Part shown: in pieces, positions 1 through 5,717 of the stretch
Layout of the letters: each line of letters begins with the position of its first letter
Numbering within the stretch: the stretch's first letter is position 1
Assembly (NCBI GenBank): GCA_018897875.1
Contig: JAHIKF010000193.1
Location: 1 to 5,717, forward strand
Source of the DNA: Pseudomonadota bacterium
GTDB lineage: Bacteria; Desulfobacterota; Desulfobaccia; Desulfobaccales; 0-14-0-80-60-11
DNA: 5,717 nucleotides
Direction of reading: 5' to 3'
Program-made: the position numbers and the translations under genes
The notes under the pieces: model-generated
What the model was told of the DNA's origin: nothing
Seen by the model: the letters and a program-made list of their open reading frames with translations, nothing else
The model's database searches: none

Positions 1-652
1 CGCCGAGCCGGATCGTAGGTCTTTGGTCCCCTGGGAAGACCCGGAGTTGTCACCCCTGGCGGGATTTTTCCGCACCCTCCGGGAAGTCCTGTTCCGGCCG
101 GGGGAGTTTTTTGAGGACCTGGGGCGGGAAGGGTGGGCCGAACCGTTGGCCTTTGCGCTCATCGTGTCGAGCGTCGGGCTTTTGGGCGCCCTCTTCTGGC
201 AGTTCCTGGTCCTAGCGCCGGCCGGCGGAAACCCGGGGGGCGCCTCCGGGCTGTCGCCTTCCTGGGGATTAGGTCCAGGCTGGCTGATGGCCCTGATGGC
301 CGGTTCCCCGGTCCTGGTGCTGGCCAACCTGGGGGCGGGCGGCATCTGCTGGTGGGGGAGTGTGGCCCTGGTGGGCGCGGGCCAGGATTTCACCCCGGCC
401 TGGCGGATTTTCTGCTATGCCCAGGGCGGCATGGCCCTGGCGCTCATACCGTTCTTCGGCATGTTGGTAGCCGGAATCTGGGTCCTAACCCTGCTGTATT
501 GCGGTGTGAAGCAGGTTTACGGCATCTCCGCCGGGGGCTCTCTCGGGGCCCTGGCCATCTTCCTGGCGCTTCAGGGCGCCCTGGCGCTGTCCCTTATACT
601 GGGCCTGGCGGCCACCCTGGCCTTATTGGGGTTCCTGCTGCTGCTGGGCTGA
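1..652 (+). CDS. Yip1-family multi-pass membrane protein, N-terminus outside window
   Basis: C-terminal part of an integral membrane protein of the Yip1 domain family; the specific function in bacteria is unknown. The reading frame is open to the left edge (216 residues visible from base 2), so the gene is probably partial. A TTG at 23-25 is a possible start but has no well-spaced ribosome binding site, and relatives often carry an N-terminal zinc-ribbon or linker before the 'VPWEDPE' segment seen here at the start. Numbering from that TTG, an amphipathic segment with 'LFRPGEFFEDL' (about 23-33) precedes hydrophobic segments at about 41-64, 87-118, 132-158 and 173-207. The 'FCYAQGG' and 'IPFFGMLVAGIW' stretches match the usual Yip1 core pattern. 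It ends in a leucine-rich tail with TGA at 650-652. It converges on the LapA-like gene and overlaps it by 30 bp. The Yip1 family call is fairly secure; the role is not known. Confidence 0.8.
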   Translation, partial: AEPDRRSLVPWEDPELSPLAGFFRTLREVLFRPGEFFEDLGREGWAEPLAFALIVSSVGLLGALFWQFLVLAPAGGNPGGASGLSPSWGLGPGWLMALMAGSPVLVLANLGAGGICWWGSVALVGAGQDFTPAWRIFCYAQGGMALALIPFFGMLVAGIWVLTLLYCGVKQVYGISAGGSLGALAIFLALQGALALSLILGLAATLALLGFLLLLG

Positions 653-886
653 AGCGGTTTGCGCCGCCTGGTCTTCCCGCCGGATCCGCCTGATCCTCAA
701 GCCGTGGCCGACCCAGCCGATCCCCGCTCCCACCACCAGGCAGAGGTAGACCAGAAGATAGGTGGGCAGTTCCGCCAACTGAAATTTGAAGAGTTTGATC
801 GCCGGCGCCGGCTGGGCGTTTTCAACGGCAAAGTCCACCAGCACCACGGCCAGGATGATCAACAACACCACCTTGAGCTTACTCAT
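623..886 (-). CDS. LapA/DUF1049-domain small membrane protein
   Basis: An 87-residue protein with the two-helix layout of the LapA (lipopolysaccharide assembly protein A, DUF1049) family, whose E. coli member works in the inner membrane with LapB to control LPS synthesis through FtsH/LpxC. The first membrane helix spans about residues 4-20 and is followed by the family-type signature 'DFAVENAQP' (18-26). A short non-membrane stretch 'IKLFKFQLAEL' follows, then a second helix at about 41-60 and a basic 'RIRRIRR' (64-70) expected to face the cytoplasm. The tail is Gln-rich and ends QQQQEPQ. The ATG start has a GAGG five bases upstream. It sits 18 nt after the response regulator gene and is the last gene of the minus-strand string. 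No LPS genes are nearby, so an LPS role is family inference only; many LapA-domain proteins are uncharacterised. Confidence 0.8.
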   Translation of the reverse strand: MSKLKVVLLIILAVVLVDFAVENAQPAPAIKLFKFQLAELPTYLLVYLCLVVGAGIGWVGHGLRIRRIRREDQAAQTASAQQQQEPQ

Positions 887-891
887 GGACG

Positions 892-898
892 CCTCGCT
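892..898 (-). promoter_or_regulatory. Ribosome binding site of the LapA-like gene
   Basis: AGCGAGG on the minus strand, five bases before the ATG at 884-886. It lies in the 18-nt gap after the TGA of the response regulator gene and supports the chosen start. Confidence 0.6.
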
Positions 899-904
899 TT
901 AAGT

Positions 905-1258
905 TCACTCTTTCAAATAACGTTTCACCACGGCCTTGAGATCCTCCAGGTCCGAGGACTTGACCAGGTACTCGTCTGAGGCCCAGGTGGCAAAATCCTT
1001 TTTGTACTCTCCGTAGGCGGTGCTCAGGATTACGGGTAAATCCGGCCGCTTTTCCTTAATCTGTCTCAAGGCCTCGATACCGTCCATCTCCGGCATTTTG
1101 ATGTCCAGGATGACCAGATCCAGGGGAATTTTATCAACGATGTCCAGGGCTTCCCGCCCGTTGGCGGCTTGATAGACTTCGTAGCCCTCCTCTTTGAGTT
1201 CTTCACTGTAAAGGAGGCGAATGCTCATTTCGTCGTCCGCCACCAGGATCTTCTTCAT
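905..1258 (-). CDS. Receiver-only (CheY-like) response regulator
   Basis: A 117-residue single-domain response regulator with no DNA-binding or enzymatic output domain. The receiver hallmarks are all present: the acidic pair D8-D9, phospho-acceptor D52 in 'VILDIKMPEMDG', T80 in 'VILSTAYG', and K100 in 'YLVKSSDL'. The usual proline after the conserved lysine is serine here. The fold spans the full length and the protein ends soon after helix 5. It is expected to be phosphorylated by the histidine kinase encoded immediately upstream: the kinase stop and this ATG overlap as TAATG, with a strong AAAGGAGG inside the kinase's last codons, so the two should be made together. With no output domain it must act by protein contact or as a phosphorelay intermediate; its target is not visible here. 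The receiver assignment is firm and the pairing with the kinase is likely. Confidence 0.95.
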   Translation of the reverse strand: MKKILVADDEMSIRLLYSEELKEEGYEVYQAANGREALDIVDKIPLDLVILDIKMPEMDGIEALRQIKEKRPDLPVILSTAYGEYKKDFATWASDEYLVKSSDLEDLKAVVKRYLKE

Positions 1259-3618
1259 TAACGTCCTCCTTTAGGAACCCTGAGCACGCTGGCGGGAACC
1301 GCGCCCTGACCAACGTCTTTAACGAGACAGTATTTGGCCACCGGCAGGGTGACGATAAAGGTCACGCCTTTGCCGATTTCGTTGTTTACCTCTATCTGGC
1401 CGTAGTGGCGGGAAATGATCCGCTGAGCAATGGCCAGCCCCAGCCCGGTGCCGTAATCCTTGGTGGAAAAAAATGGGTTGAAGATATTGTGGAGCACCTC
1501 CATGGGGATGCCGCTGCCGGTGTCGGCGATGGAGGCCGCGGCATAGAGCCCGTCCGCCCTTTCCACCGGGAAGGTGCGAATGCTCAGGGTGCCGCCGTGG
1601 GGCATGGCCTGGATGGCGTTCTGGAAGAGGTTGTAAAAGACCTGCTTCATCTGCCGGTCGTCGCAATGGAGCCGGGGCATTTGGGCAAATTCTCTGGCAA
1701 CCTTGATTTTATTGGCATCCAAATCCCGCTGGACCAATATCAGGGTATCTTCGATAAGCTTGGCCAGTTCGTGATCCCCGTAGTAGGACAGATTTTCCCC
1801 GGAGAAGTCCAGGATTTCCCGCAGGAGCTTTTCCAGGCGGGTCACTTCCTCCTGGATGACCTCCACATATCCCCGGAGGGGCGAATTAGGTTCCACCAAT
1901 TTGGCGATGCGCCGGGCGAAGCCGCCGATGGAGACCAGGGGGTTACGAATTTCATGGGCCATGCCCGAGGCCAGGCTGCTCAAGGCGGCCAGCCGGTCAC
2001 TCTCCAGCATCCGTTCCCGGATGAGGAGCAACTCCCGGTTGTTGGTTTCGATGGTGGAATAGAGATGGGCATTTTCCAACACCAGGGCGGCCTGGGTGGC
2101 GAACATCTGGAGGGTGTGCAGGCGTTCCGGCTCCAGGGGCCGCCCGGAAGCCTGGTTGTCCACCAGAATCACCCCGGTGGCCCGGTCTTTCACCACCAGG
2201 GGCACGACAAAAAATTCCTGGGCCGCATACTTGCCCTCCAGGGCGGGGGGCAATCCCGGCTCCTTGACCGTCTGATGGTGATGATAAGGGGACTTCCGCA
2301 ACACCGCCAGGGCCAGGGGGCCCTGATCCACCCGGAGGGGAATTTCCCAATCAGTCACCGGTATCATCTCCGGCGGCGGCACTTGCAGGGCCTTGAGGTT
2401 GGGGAGGTCGCGGGTCGCGGCACTGCGACAGGCGCCTTTGGCGCCGATCAAGGTTTGGGTCGCCTCATCCACTATCAACACCACCGCCCGATCAAACCCC
2501 AGGCCGTGTTCCTGGGTGAGGCCCTGGAGGATGATCTCCTGGAGCCGCTCCTCCTGCACCGACGTCAGCATGACCTGGGAGATCTCTTGCAGGGCGGTGA
2601 GATTCCGGACCATGCGCTCGTTTTTTTCCGCCAGGTCCTCAACCTGCTGATAGGTGAGGGCATTTTCGATGGCGTTGACGATGACGCCGGCCATGGTGAA
2701 GAGAAGCTGGCGGTTTTCCGGGTCGAAGGGCAGGTATTCGCCGTTGGGGTTGAATTTGTCATACACCCCCAGGGTGCCGGTCAGCTGCCCCTTGAAGGTG
2801 AGCGGCACCGCCAGGCAGTAGTGGGTGTGGCCGGCCGCATCCGTTGATTCCCCTTCATAATAGGGCGGTTCTGTGGCCGCGCCGCTGGGGGGTATTTGGG
2901 GCAGGGCCGGGCATTCCATAGAAATCTGGCCGTAGCGGGATGAGACCCGGAGCTCACCGGTGACGGCATTAATAATATGGAGGGCTGCACCCCGGGCGGT
3001 GATAACCTTGGCAGTGGTACTGACGATGCGCTCCAGGAGTTCATCCAACTCCACGGTGGAGGTCAGGGCTTTGCCCACTTCGAACAGCACCGACAACTCG
3101 GCGATCCGCTTTTTGGCCTCTTCCTGGACGATGGCCTGGCGCAGAGCCGCAGCCAGCATCAGGCAGGTCAACTGGACGCCCTGGCGCTCGGCGGCGGTGA
3201 GGGAGCGCTCCGCCCGGTCTGCCAGGATCAGGACCCCGTAAAGAAAATTATCATCGGCCACCGGAAAGGCGGCCAGGGTTTGATAGGCCGGGGCCAGTTT
3301 TTCCAGGGCAGCATTGGCGGCCGATACTCCCGGCTGCTGGCGGTGGACTATGGTAGACTTGCGGGTCCTGGCCGTCTCACCCACCAGACCTTGCCCCAGG
3401 GGAAACTCCAGGCGCAGCCGGGGCGGTACGGGCCCCTGACTGCTGACGTTGAGGAGCAGGGTTTCCCTGGCTTTGTCCAGGCCAAAATACAGCGCCAGAT
3501 CCACCTTCAGGTTGCGAGCCAGAAGGTGAACCATGTTGTTGAGCCGCTCCCCAAAGCTCACGGTAGAGGTGAGCACCTCTACCATTTGGGTCAAGAACGC
3601 AGCACGCTCCCCAGCCAT
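1258..3618 (-). CDS. Soluble multi-GAF sensor histidine kinase
   Basis: A 786-residue histidine kinase with no membrane helix or signal peptide, so probably a cytosolic sensor. Three GAF-like regions lie at about residues 5-160, 172-322 and 345-518, joined by helical linkers ('EEAKKRIAELSVLFEVGKAL', 'VEDLAEKNERMVRNLTALQEI'). A coiled-coil-like linker (about 518-545) leads into the HisKA dimerisation domain with the H-box 'MAHEIRNPLVSIGG' and phospho-accepting H555. The ATP-binding domain (about 655-762) has the N-box 'NLFQNAIQAM' (N667), G1 'DTGSGIP' (D699), F-box 'IFNPFFSTK' and G2 'GTGLGLAIAQ' (723-732), so it should be active. A 24-residue tail follows the last strand. The start is six bases after the glgA stop, and the gene overlaps the response regulator by one base. 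GAF ligands cannot be read from sequence. The kinase call is certain; GAF boundaries are approximate and the signal is unknown. Confidence 0.96.
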   Translation of the reverse strand: MAGERAAFLTQMVEVLTSTVSFGERLNNMVHLLARNLKVDLALYFGLDKARETLLLNVSSQGPVPPRLRLEFPLGQGLVGETARTRKSTIVHRQQPGVSAANAALEKLAPAYQTLAAFPVADDNFLYGVLILADRAERSLTAAERQGVQLTCLMLAAALRQAIVQEEAKKRIAELSVLFEVGKALTSTVELDELLERIVSTTAKVITARGAALHIINAVTGELRVSSRYGQISMECPALPQIPPSGAATEPPYYEGESTDAAGHTHYCLAVPLTFKGQLTGTLGVYDKFNPNGEYLPFDPENRQLLFTMAGVIVNAIENALTYQQVEDLAEKNERMVRNLTALQEISQVMLTSVQEERLQEIILQGLTQEHGLGFDRAVVLIVDEATQTLIGAKGACRSAATRDLPNLKALQVPPPEMIPVTDWEIPLRVDQGPLALAVLRKSPYHHHQTVKEPGLPPALEGKYAAQEFFVVPLVVKDRATGVILVDNQASGRPLEPERLHTLQMFATQAALVLENAHLYSTIETNNRELLLIRERMLESDRLAALSSLASGMAHEIRNPLVSIGGFARRIAKLVEPNSPLRGYVEVIQEEVTRLEKLLREILDFSGENLSYYGDHELAKLIEDTLILVQRDLDANKIKVAREFAQMPRLHCDDRQMKQVFYNLFQNAIQAMPHGGTLSIRTFPVERADGLYAAASIADTGSGIPMEVLHNIFNPFFSTKDYGTGLGLAIAQRIISRHYGQIEVNNEIGKGVTFIVTLPVAKYCLVKDVGQGAVPASVLRVPKGGR
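1265..1272 (-). promoter_or_regulatory. Strong Shine-Dalgarno for the response regulator, inside the kinase coding end
   Basis: AAAGGAGG, a near-perfect Shine-Dalgarno, lies six bases before the regulator ATG (1256-1258). It is formed by the last kinase codons (AAA GGA GGA CGT TAA, encoding K783-G-G-R786 and stop), and the stop and next start share one base. This points to translational coupling of kinase and regulator. Confidence 0.85.
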
Positions 3619-3622
3619 GGAA

Positions 3623-3634
3623 CCTCACCCACCT
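3623..3634 (-). promoter_or_regulatory. Ribosome binding site of the histidine kinase gene
   Basis: AGGTGGGTGAGG on the minus strand spans the end of glgA (its last codons GGT GGG and TGA) and lies four bases before the kinase ATG at 3616-3618. The purine-rich block offers two possible Shine-Dalgarno registers and suggests that kinase translation follows on from glgA. Confidence 0.55.
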
Positions 3635-5097
3635 AACAGGCGCTGACGTTTTTCCGCGGCCAGCCGATACACATCGACGTATTTGGGGGCCGCGGTTTTG
3701 CCCCAGGAATAATCCAGGGCCATATTGCTCTTCATCAAGGCTTCCCAGACGGCGGGCTGTTCATAAACCGCCAACGCCCGCTGCACCGCGGCCAGAAGTT
3801 CGGCCGGGGTATAGCCGGTGAACTTGAACCCGGTGCCGGCGCCCGTGGCGGGGTCGAATTCCTGCACGGTCTCGTCCAGCCCGCCGGTGGCCCGGACCAC
3901 GGGAATGGTGCCGTAGCGCAGGCAATACATTTGGTCCAGGCCGCAGGGTTCATAACGGGAGGGCATGAGAAAGATGTCGGCCCCGGCGATGATCTGGTGG
4001 GCCAGTTCCTCGGTAAAGCCGATCATGAGACCCATGCGCCCAGGATATTTGAGGCTCATCTCCTGGAGAAAATAATGGTGGCGTTCTTCCCCGGTGCCCT
4101 GGATGACGAAACCCACTCCCAGGCGCATCAGGTCATCGAGAATGTTTTCCACCAGGTCGATCCCTTTGCGCTCAAGGAACCGGGTGGTCATGCCGATGAG
4201 AAACCGGTCCGGGGGCAGATTCAGGTTGAAACGCTGCAACAGGGCTGTCTTGCAGGTCTTTTTGCCGGCGAGGTTATCCCGGTCATAGGGCGCGGCCAGG
4301 AAGGCATCCCGGTTGGTGTCCCAGCGCTGATAGTCGATTCCTTCCAGAATGCCGTAGAGCTCCTGGGCCCGTTCCGCGAACAGCCCCTCCAGCCCGAAGC
4401 CGAATTCCGGGGTCAGGATCTCTTCCCGGTATTTGGTGGATACGGTGGTCAGGAGGTCCGCAAACACCAGGCCGCCCTTCATAAAATTGAGCTGGCCGTA
4501 AAATTCCAGGGCCTTGGGAGAGAGCAATTCCCACCCCAGGCCGGTGAGGGGAAGGTCATAGGAAGAAAAAAGCCCCTGGTAACCGACGTTGTGGACCGTA
4601 TAGACCACCGGCAGGCGATGGAGGCGGGGGCGGTCGTTATAGAGGGTCCGGAGATAGACGGGCACCAGGCCGGTCTGCCACTCGTGGGCGTGGCAGACGT
4701 CGAACTCCAGTTTCAGGGCGTCGATCATCTCCACCACCGACCGGGAAAAGAAGATGAACCGCTCGCCATTGTCGTCAAAATCCCCGTAGGCGGTGCCGTA
4801 GAGACCTTCCCGGTTAAACAGGGCGTCCTGGCCGATGAAGTAAAAATTCAGGTTGGGGTCGACCTGGCAGGTAAAGATCTCGGCGGACAGGGTCGTTAAG
4901 GAGAGCGGAATGGAAAGCGTCTGCCCGGTGGAGGTGAGGCGCTGGCCCGATTCGCGTACCTGGCGGTACAAGGGCAGAACCACCGATACCTGGTGGCCCA
5001 TTTTGACCAAGGCCCAGGCCAGGGCGTAGATCACCTCGGCAAGCCCGCCGCTGCGGGCAAAGGGGTTGGCTTCCGGGGATACCATCAGAATACGCAT
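3625..5097 (-). CDS. glgA: Glycogen synthase (ADP-glucose type, GT5 family)
   Basis: A 490-residue GT5 glycosyltransferase, normal GlgA length, that transfers glucose from ADP-glucose to the growing alpha-1,4-glucan in the cytosol. The starch-synthase catalytic domain fills the N-terminal half: 'MVSPEANPFARSGGLAEV' (5-22), 'CHAHEWQTGLVPVYL' (135-149), 'TVHNVGYQG' (167-175), 'LNFMKGGL' (203-210) and 'TPEFGFGLEG' (229-238). The C-terminal GT-B domain has 'TTRFLERKGIDL' (R306, K311), 'MPSRYEPCGLDQM' (E383) and 'VVRATGGLDETV' (400-411). The usual KTGGL sugar-nucleotide signature reads RSGGL (R15), a conservative change at a residue that is lysine in E. coli GlgA. The ATG is preceded by TGAGGG with seven bases of spacing. 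It lies 17 nt after the GalT-family gene and 6 nt before the kinase gene. ADP-glucose over UDP-glucose is inferred from the family. The enzyme call is firm. Confidence 0.95.
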   Translation of the reverse strand: MRILMVSPEANPFARSGGLAEVIYALAWALVKMGHQVSVVLPLYRQVRESGQRLTSTGQTLSIPLSLTTLSAEIFTCQVDPNLNFYFIGQDALFNREGLYGTAYGDFDDNGERFIFFSRSVVEMIDALKLEFDVCHAHEWQTGLVPVYLRTLYNDRPRLHRLPVVYTVHNVGYQGLFSSYDLPLTGLGWELLSPKALEFYGQLNFMKGGLVFADLLTTVSTKYREEILTPEFGFGLEGLFAERAQELYGILEGIDYQRWDTNRDAFLAAPYDRDNLAGKKTCKTALLQRFNLNLPPDRFLIGMTTRFLERKGIDLVENILDDLMRLGVGFVIQGTGEERHHYFLQEMSLKYPGRMGLMIGFTEELAHQIIAGADIFLMPSRYEPCGLDQMYCLRYGTIPVVRATGGLDETVQEFDPATGAGTGFKFTGYTPAELLAAVQRALAVYEQPAVWEALMKSNMALDYSWGKTAAPKYVDVYRLAAEKRQRLLGG

Positions 5098-5104
5098 CTG
5101 TCAT

Positions 5105-5110
5105 CCCTCA
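5105..5110 (-). promoter_or_regulatory. Ribosome binding site of glgA
   Basis: TGAGGG on the minus strand, seven bases before the glgA ATG (5095-5097), in the 17-nt gap after the TAA of the GalT-family gene. An out-of-frame ATG lies just before the true start (ATGACAGATG), but only the downstream ATG opens the GlgA frame. Confidence 0.6.
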
Positions 5111-5114
5111 AGGA

Positions 5115-5717
5115 TTACAGCGTCAACTCCCGAAGATATTTGGCCGCATCTTCCGGAGGGGTAGGATTGATATAAAAGCCCGAGCCCCATTCGAATCCGG
5201 CAATCAGGGTCAGCTTGGGCACGATCTCGAAATGCCAGTGGTAATAATAGAGTTGTGGTTCCCGGATGGGCGCGGTGTGCAGGATGAAATTGTACGGGAC
5301 CTGGCCCAGGGCTTTCTCCAGGCGCTTCAGGGTTTCCGAGAAGATCTCGGCCAGCAGCCGGAAAGACTCCTCCTGCATATCCACGTAAGACGAAAAGTGC
5401 TGCTTGGGCAGGATCCACATTTCAAAGGGAGAGCGGGGCGCAAAGGGACAAATCGCCAGAAATTCCTCGTTCTGGAGCACCACCCGGGTCTGCTGCTGGA
5501 GCTCCTGGCTTATCATATCGCAAAAGACGCAGCGCTCTTTGTAGTTGTAATAAAACTTGCCGCCGCTCAATTCCTCCTGGACCAGTTCCGGAACGATGGG
5601 CAGGGCAATGAGCTGGCAGTGGCTGTGTTCCAGGGAGGCGCCGGCGGCCCGGCCCTGGTTCTTGAAGATCAGGACGTAGCGGAACCGGGGATCCTCGCTG
5701 AGGGCCACGATCCGCTC
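5115..5717 (-). CDS. galT: GalT-family nucleotidyltransferase (galactose-1-phosphate uridylyltransferase or ADP-glucose phosphorylase), N-terminus outside window
   Basis: C-terminal 200 residues of a GalT-family enzyme of the HIT superfamily; the frame runs off the right edge ('ERIVALSEDPRFRYV' is internal, and a GTG at 5706-5708 is not a real start). Such enzymes exchange a nucleotidyl group between sugar phosphates through a covalent nucleotidyl-histidine. Visible are 'GASLEHSHCQLIALP' with the active-site H-S-H-C-Q (nucleophile probably H33 of the visible part), a C-F-C pair in 'CVFCDMI' (C63/C66), 'PFEMWILPKQH', and the second-domain 'HWHFEIVPK' followed by 'GFEWGSGFYINPTPPEDAA'. These C-terminal signatures resemble the Arabidopsis GalT homologue shown to be an ADP-glucose phosphorylase as much as classical GalT. 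It is followed after 17 nt by glgA, which makes a role in ADP-glucose or glycogen metabolism plausible. The family is certain; substrate is undecided, so the symbol is provisional. Confidence 0.88.
   Translation of the reverse strand, partial: ERIVALSEDPRFRYVLIFKNQGRAAGASLEHSHCQLIALPIVPELVQEELSGGKFYYNYKERCVFCDMISQELQQQTRVVLQNEEFLAICPFAPRSPFEMWILPKQHFSSYVDMQEESFRLLAEIFSETLKRLEKALGQVPYNFILHTAPIREPQLYYYHWHFEIVPKLTLIAGFEWGSGFYINPTPPEDAAKYLRELTL

Noticed and set aside
23..25. TTG as the true start of the Yip1 gene
   Set aside because: The only purine block nearby (AGG at 17-19) is too close, the frame is open to the window edge, and relatives have sequence before the VPWED segment. The N-terminus is more likely outside the window.
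133..693. 186-codon plus-strand frame inside the Yip1 gene
   Set aside because: It is a +1-shifted reading rich in Arg, Gly and Pro, typical of an off-frame translation; the membrane-protein frame is clearly the real one.
598..700. Possible bidirectional terminator between the converging genes
   Set aside because: GGCC-rich short inverted repeats occur, but none makes a clear stem followed by a T-run on either strand, and the region is coding throughout.
659..979. 106-codon plus-strand frame opposite the LapA-like and receiver genes
   Set aside because: It is antisense to two well-supported genes, is His/Gln/Asp-rich and has no domain.
1405..2847. 480-codon open frame on the plus strand opposite the kinase gene
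   Set aside because: It is antisense to strongly supported kinase coding sequence (H-, N-, G-boxes). Its translation is Gly/His/Gln/Asp-rich without a recognisable fold, as expected from GC-rich antisense reading.
2977..3636. 219-codon plus-strand open frame opposite the kinase N-terminus
   Set aside because: It is an antisense shadow of the GAF1/GAF2 coding region, with Gly/Gln-rich composition and no family match I recognise.
3931..4899. 322-codon open frame on the plus strand opposite glgA
   Set aside because: It is antisense to conserved GlgA motifs, has low-complexity composition and no recognisable domain.

Overview
The window looks like a chromosomal segment of a GC-rich, Gram-negative-type bacterium. 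The protein styles fit the former Deltaproteobacteria (Desulfobacterota and relatives): a Yip1 protein with a 'VPWEDPE' linker, a multi-GAF soluble histidine kinase, a receiver-only regulator with the 'WASDEYLVKSSDL' tail, and an 'ARSGGLAEV' glycogen synthase. This placement comes from recalled family resemblance, not a search.

Layout: a plus-strand gene at the left edge encodes the C-terminal part of a Yip1-type membrane protein (up to 652). Everything else is on the minus strand and reads right to left as one compact gene string. First comes a GalT-family nucleotidyltransferase, cut by the right edge. Then follow glycogen synthase (glgA), a 786-residue soluble sensor histidine kinase with three GAF-like domains, a 117-residue receiver-only response regulator, and a small two-helix LapA/DUF1049-type membrane protein. 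Gaps between these five genes are 17 nt, 6 nt, a 1-nt overlap (TAATG) and 18 nt, each with a plausible Shine-Dalgarno sequence, so they are probably co-transcribed from a promoter beyond the right edge. The last gene of the string converges on the Yip1 gene and the two coding ends overlap by 30 bp.

How the genes may work together: glgA builds alpha-1,4-glucan from ADP-glucose. The GalT-family enzyme handles hexose-1-phosphate/nucleotide-sugar exchange and, given its closeness to glgA and its resemblance to the plant ADP-glucose phosphorylase, may act on the same ADP-glucose pool. The kinase and receiver form a likely cytosolic two-component pair that could link carbon storage to an intracellular signal, but that link rests on gene order alone.

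Nearly every base is coding. There are no RNA genes, mobile elements, CRISPR arrays or long non-coding stretches. I found no clearly novel system; the points worth following are the operon composition, the GalT/ADP-glucose question, the Lys-to-Arg change in the GlgA signature, and the in-register convergent overlap.
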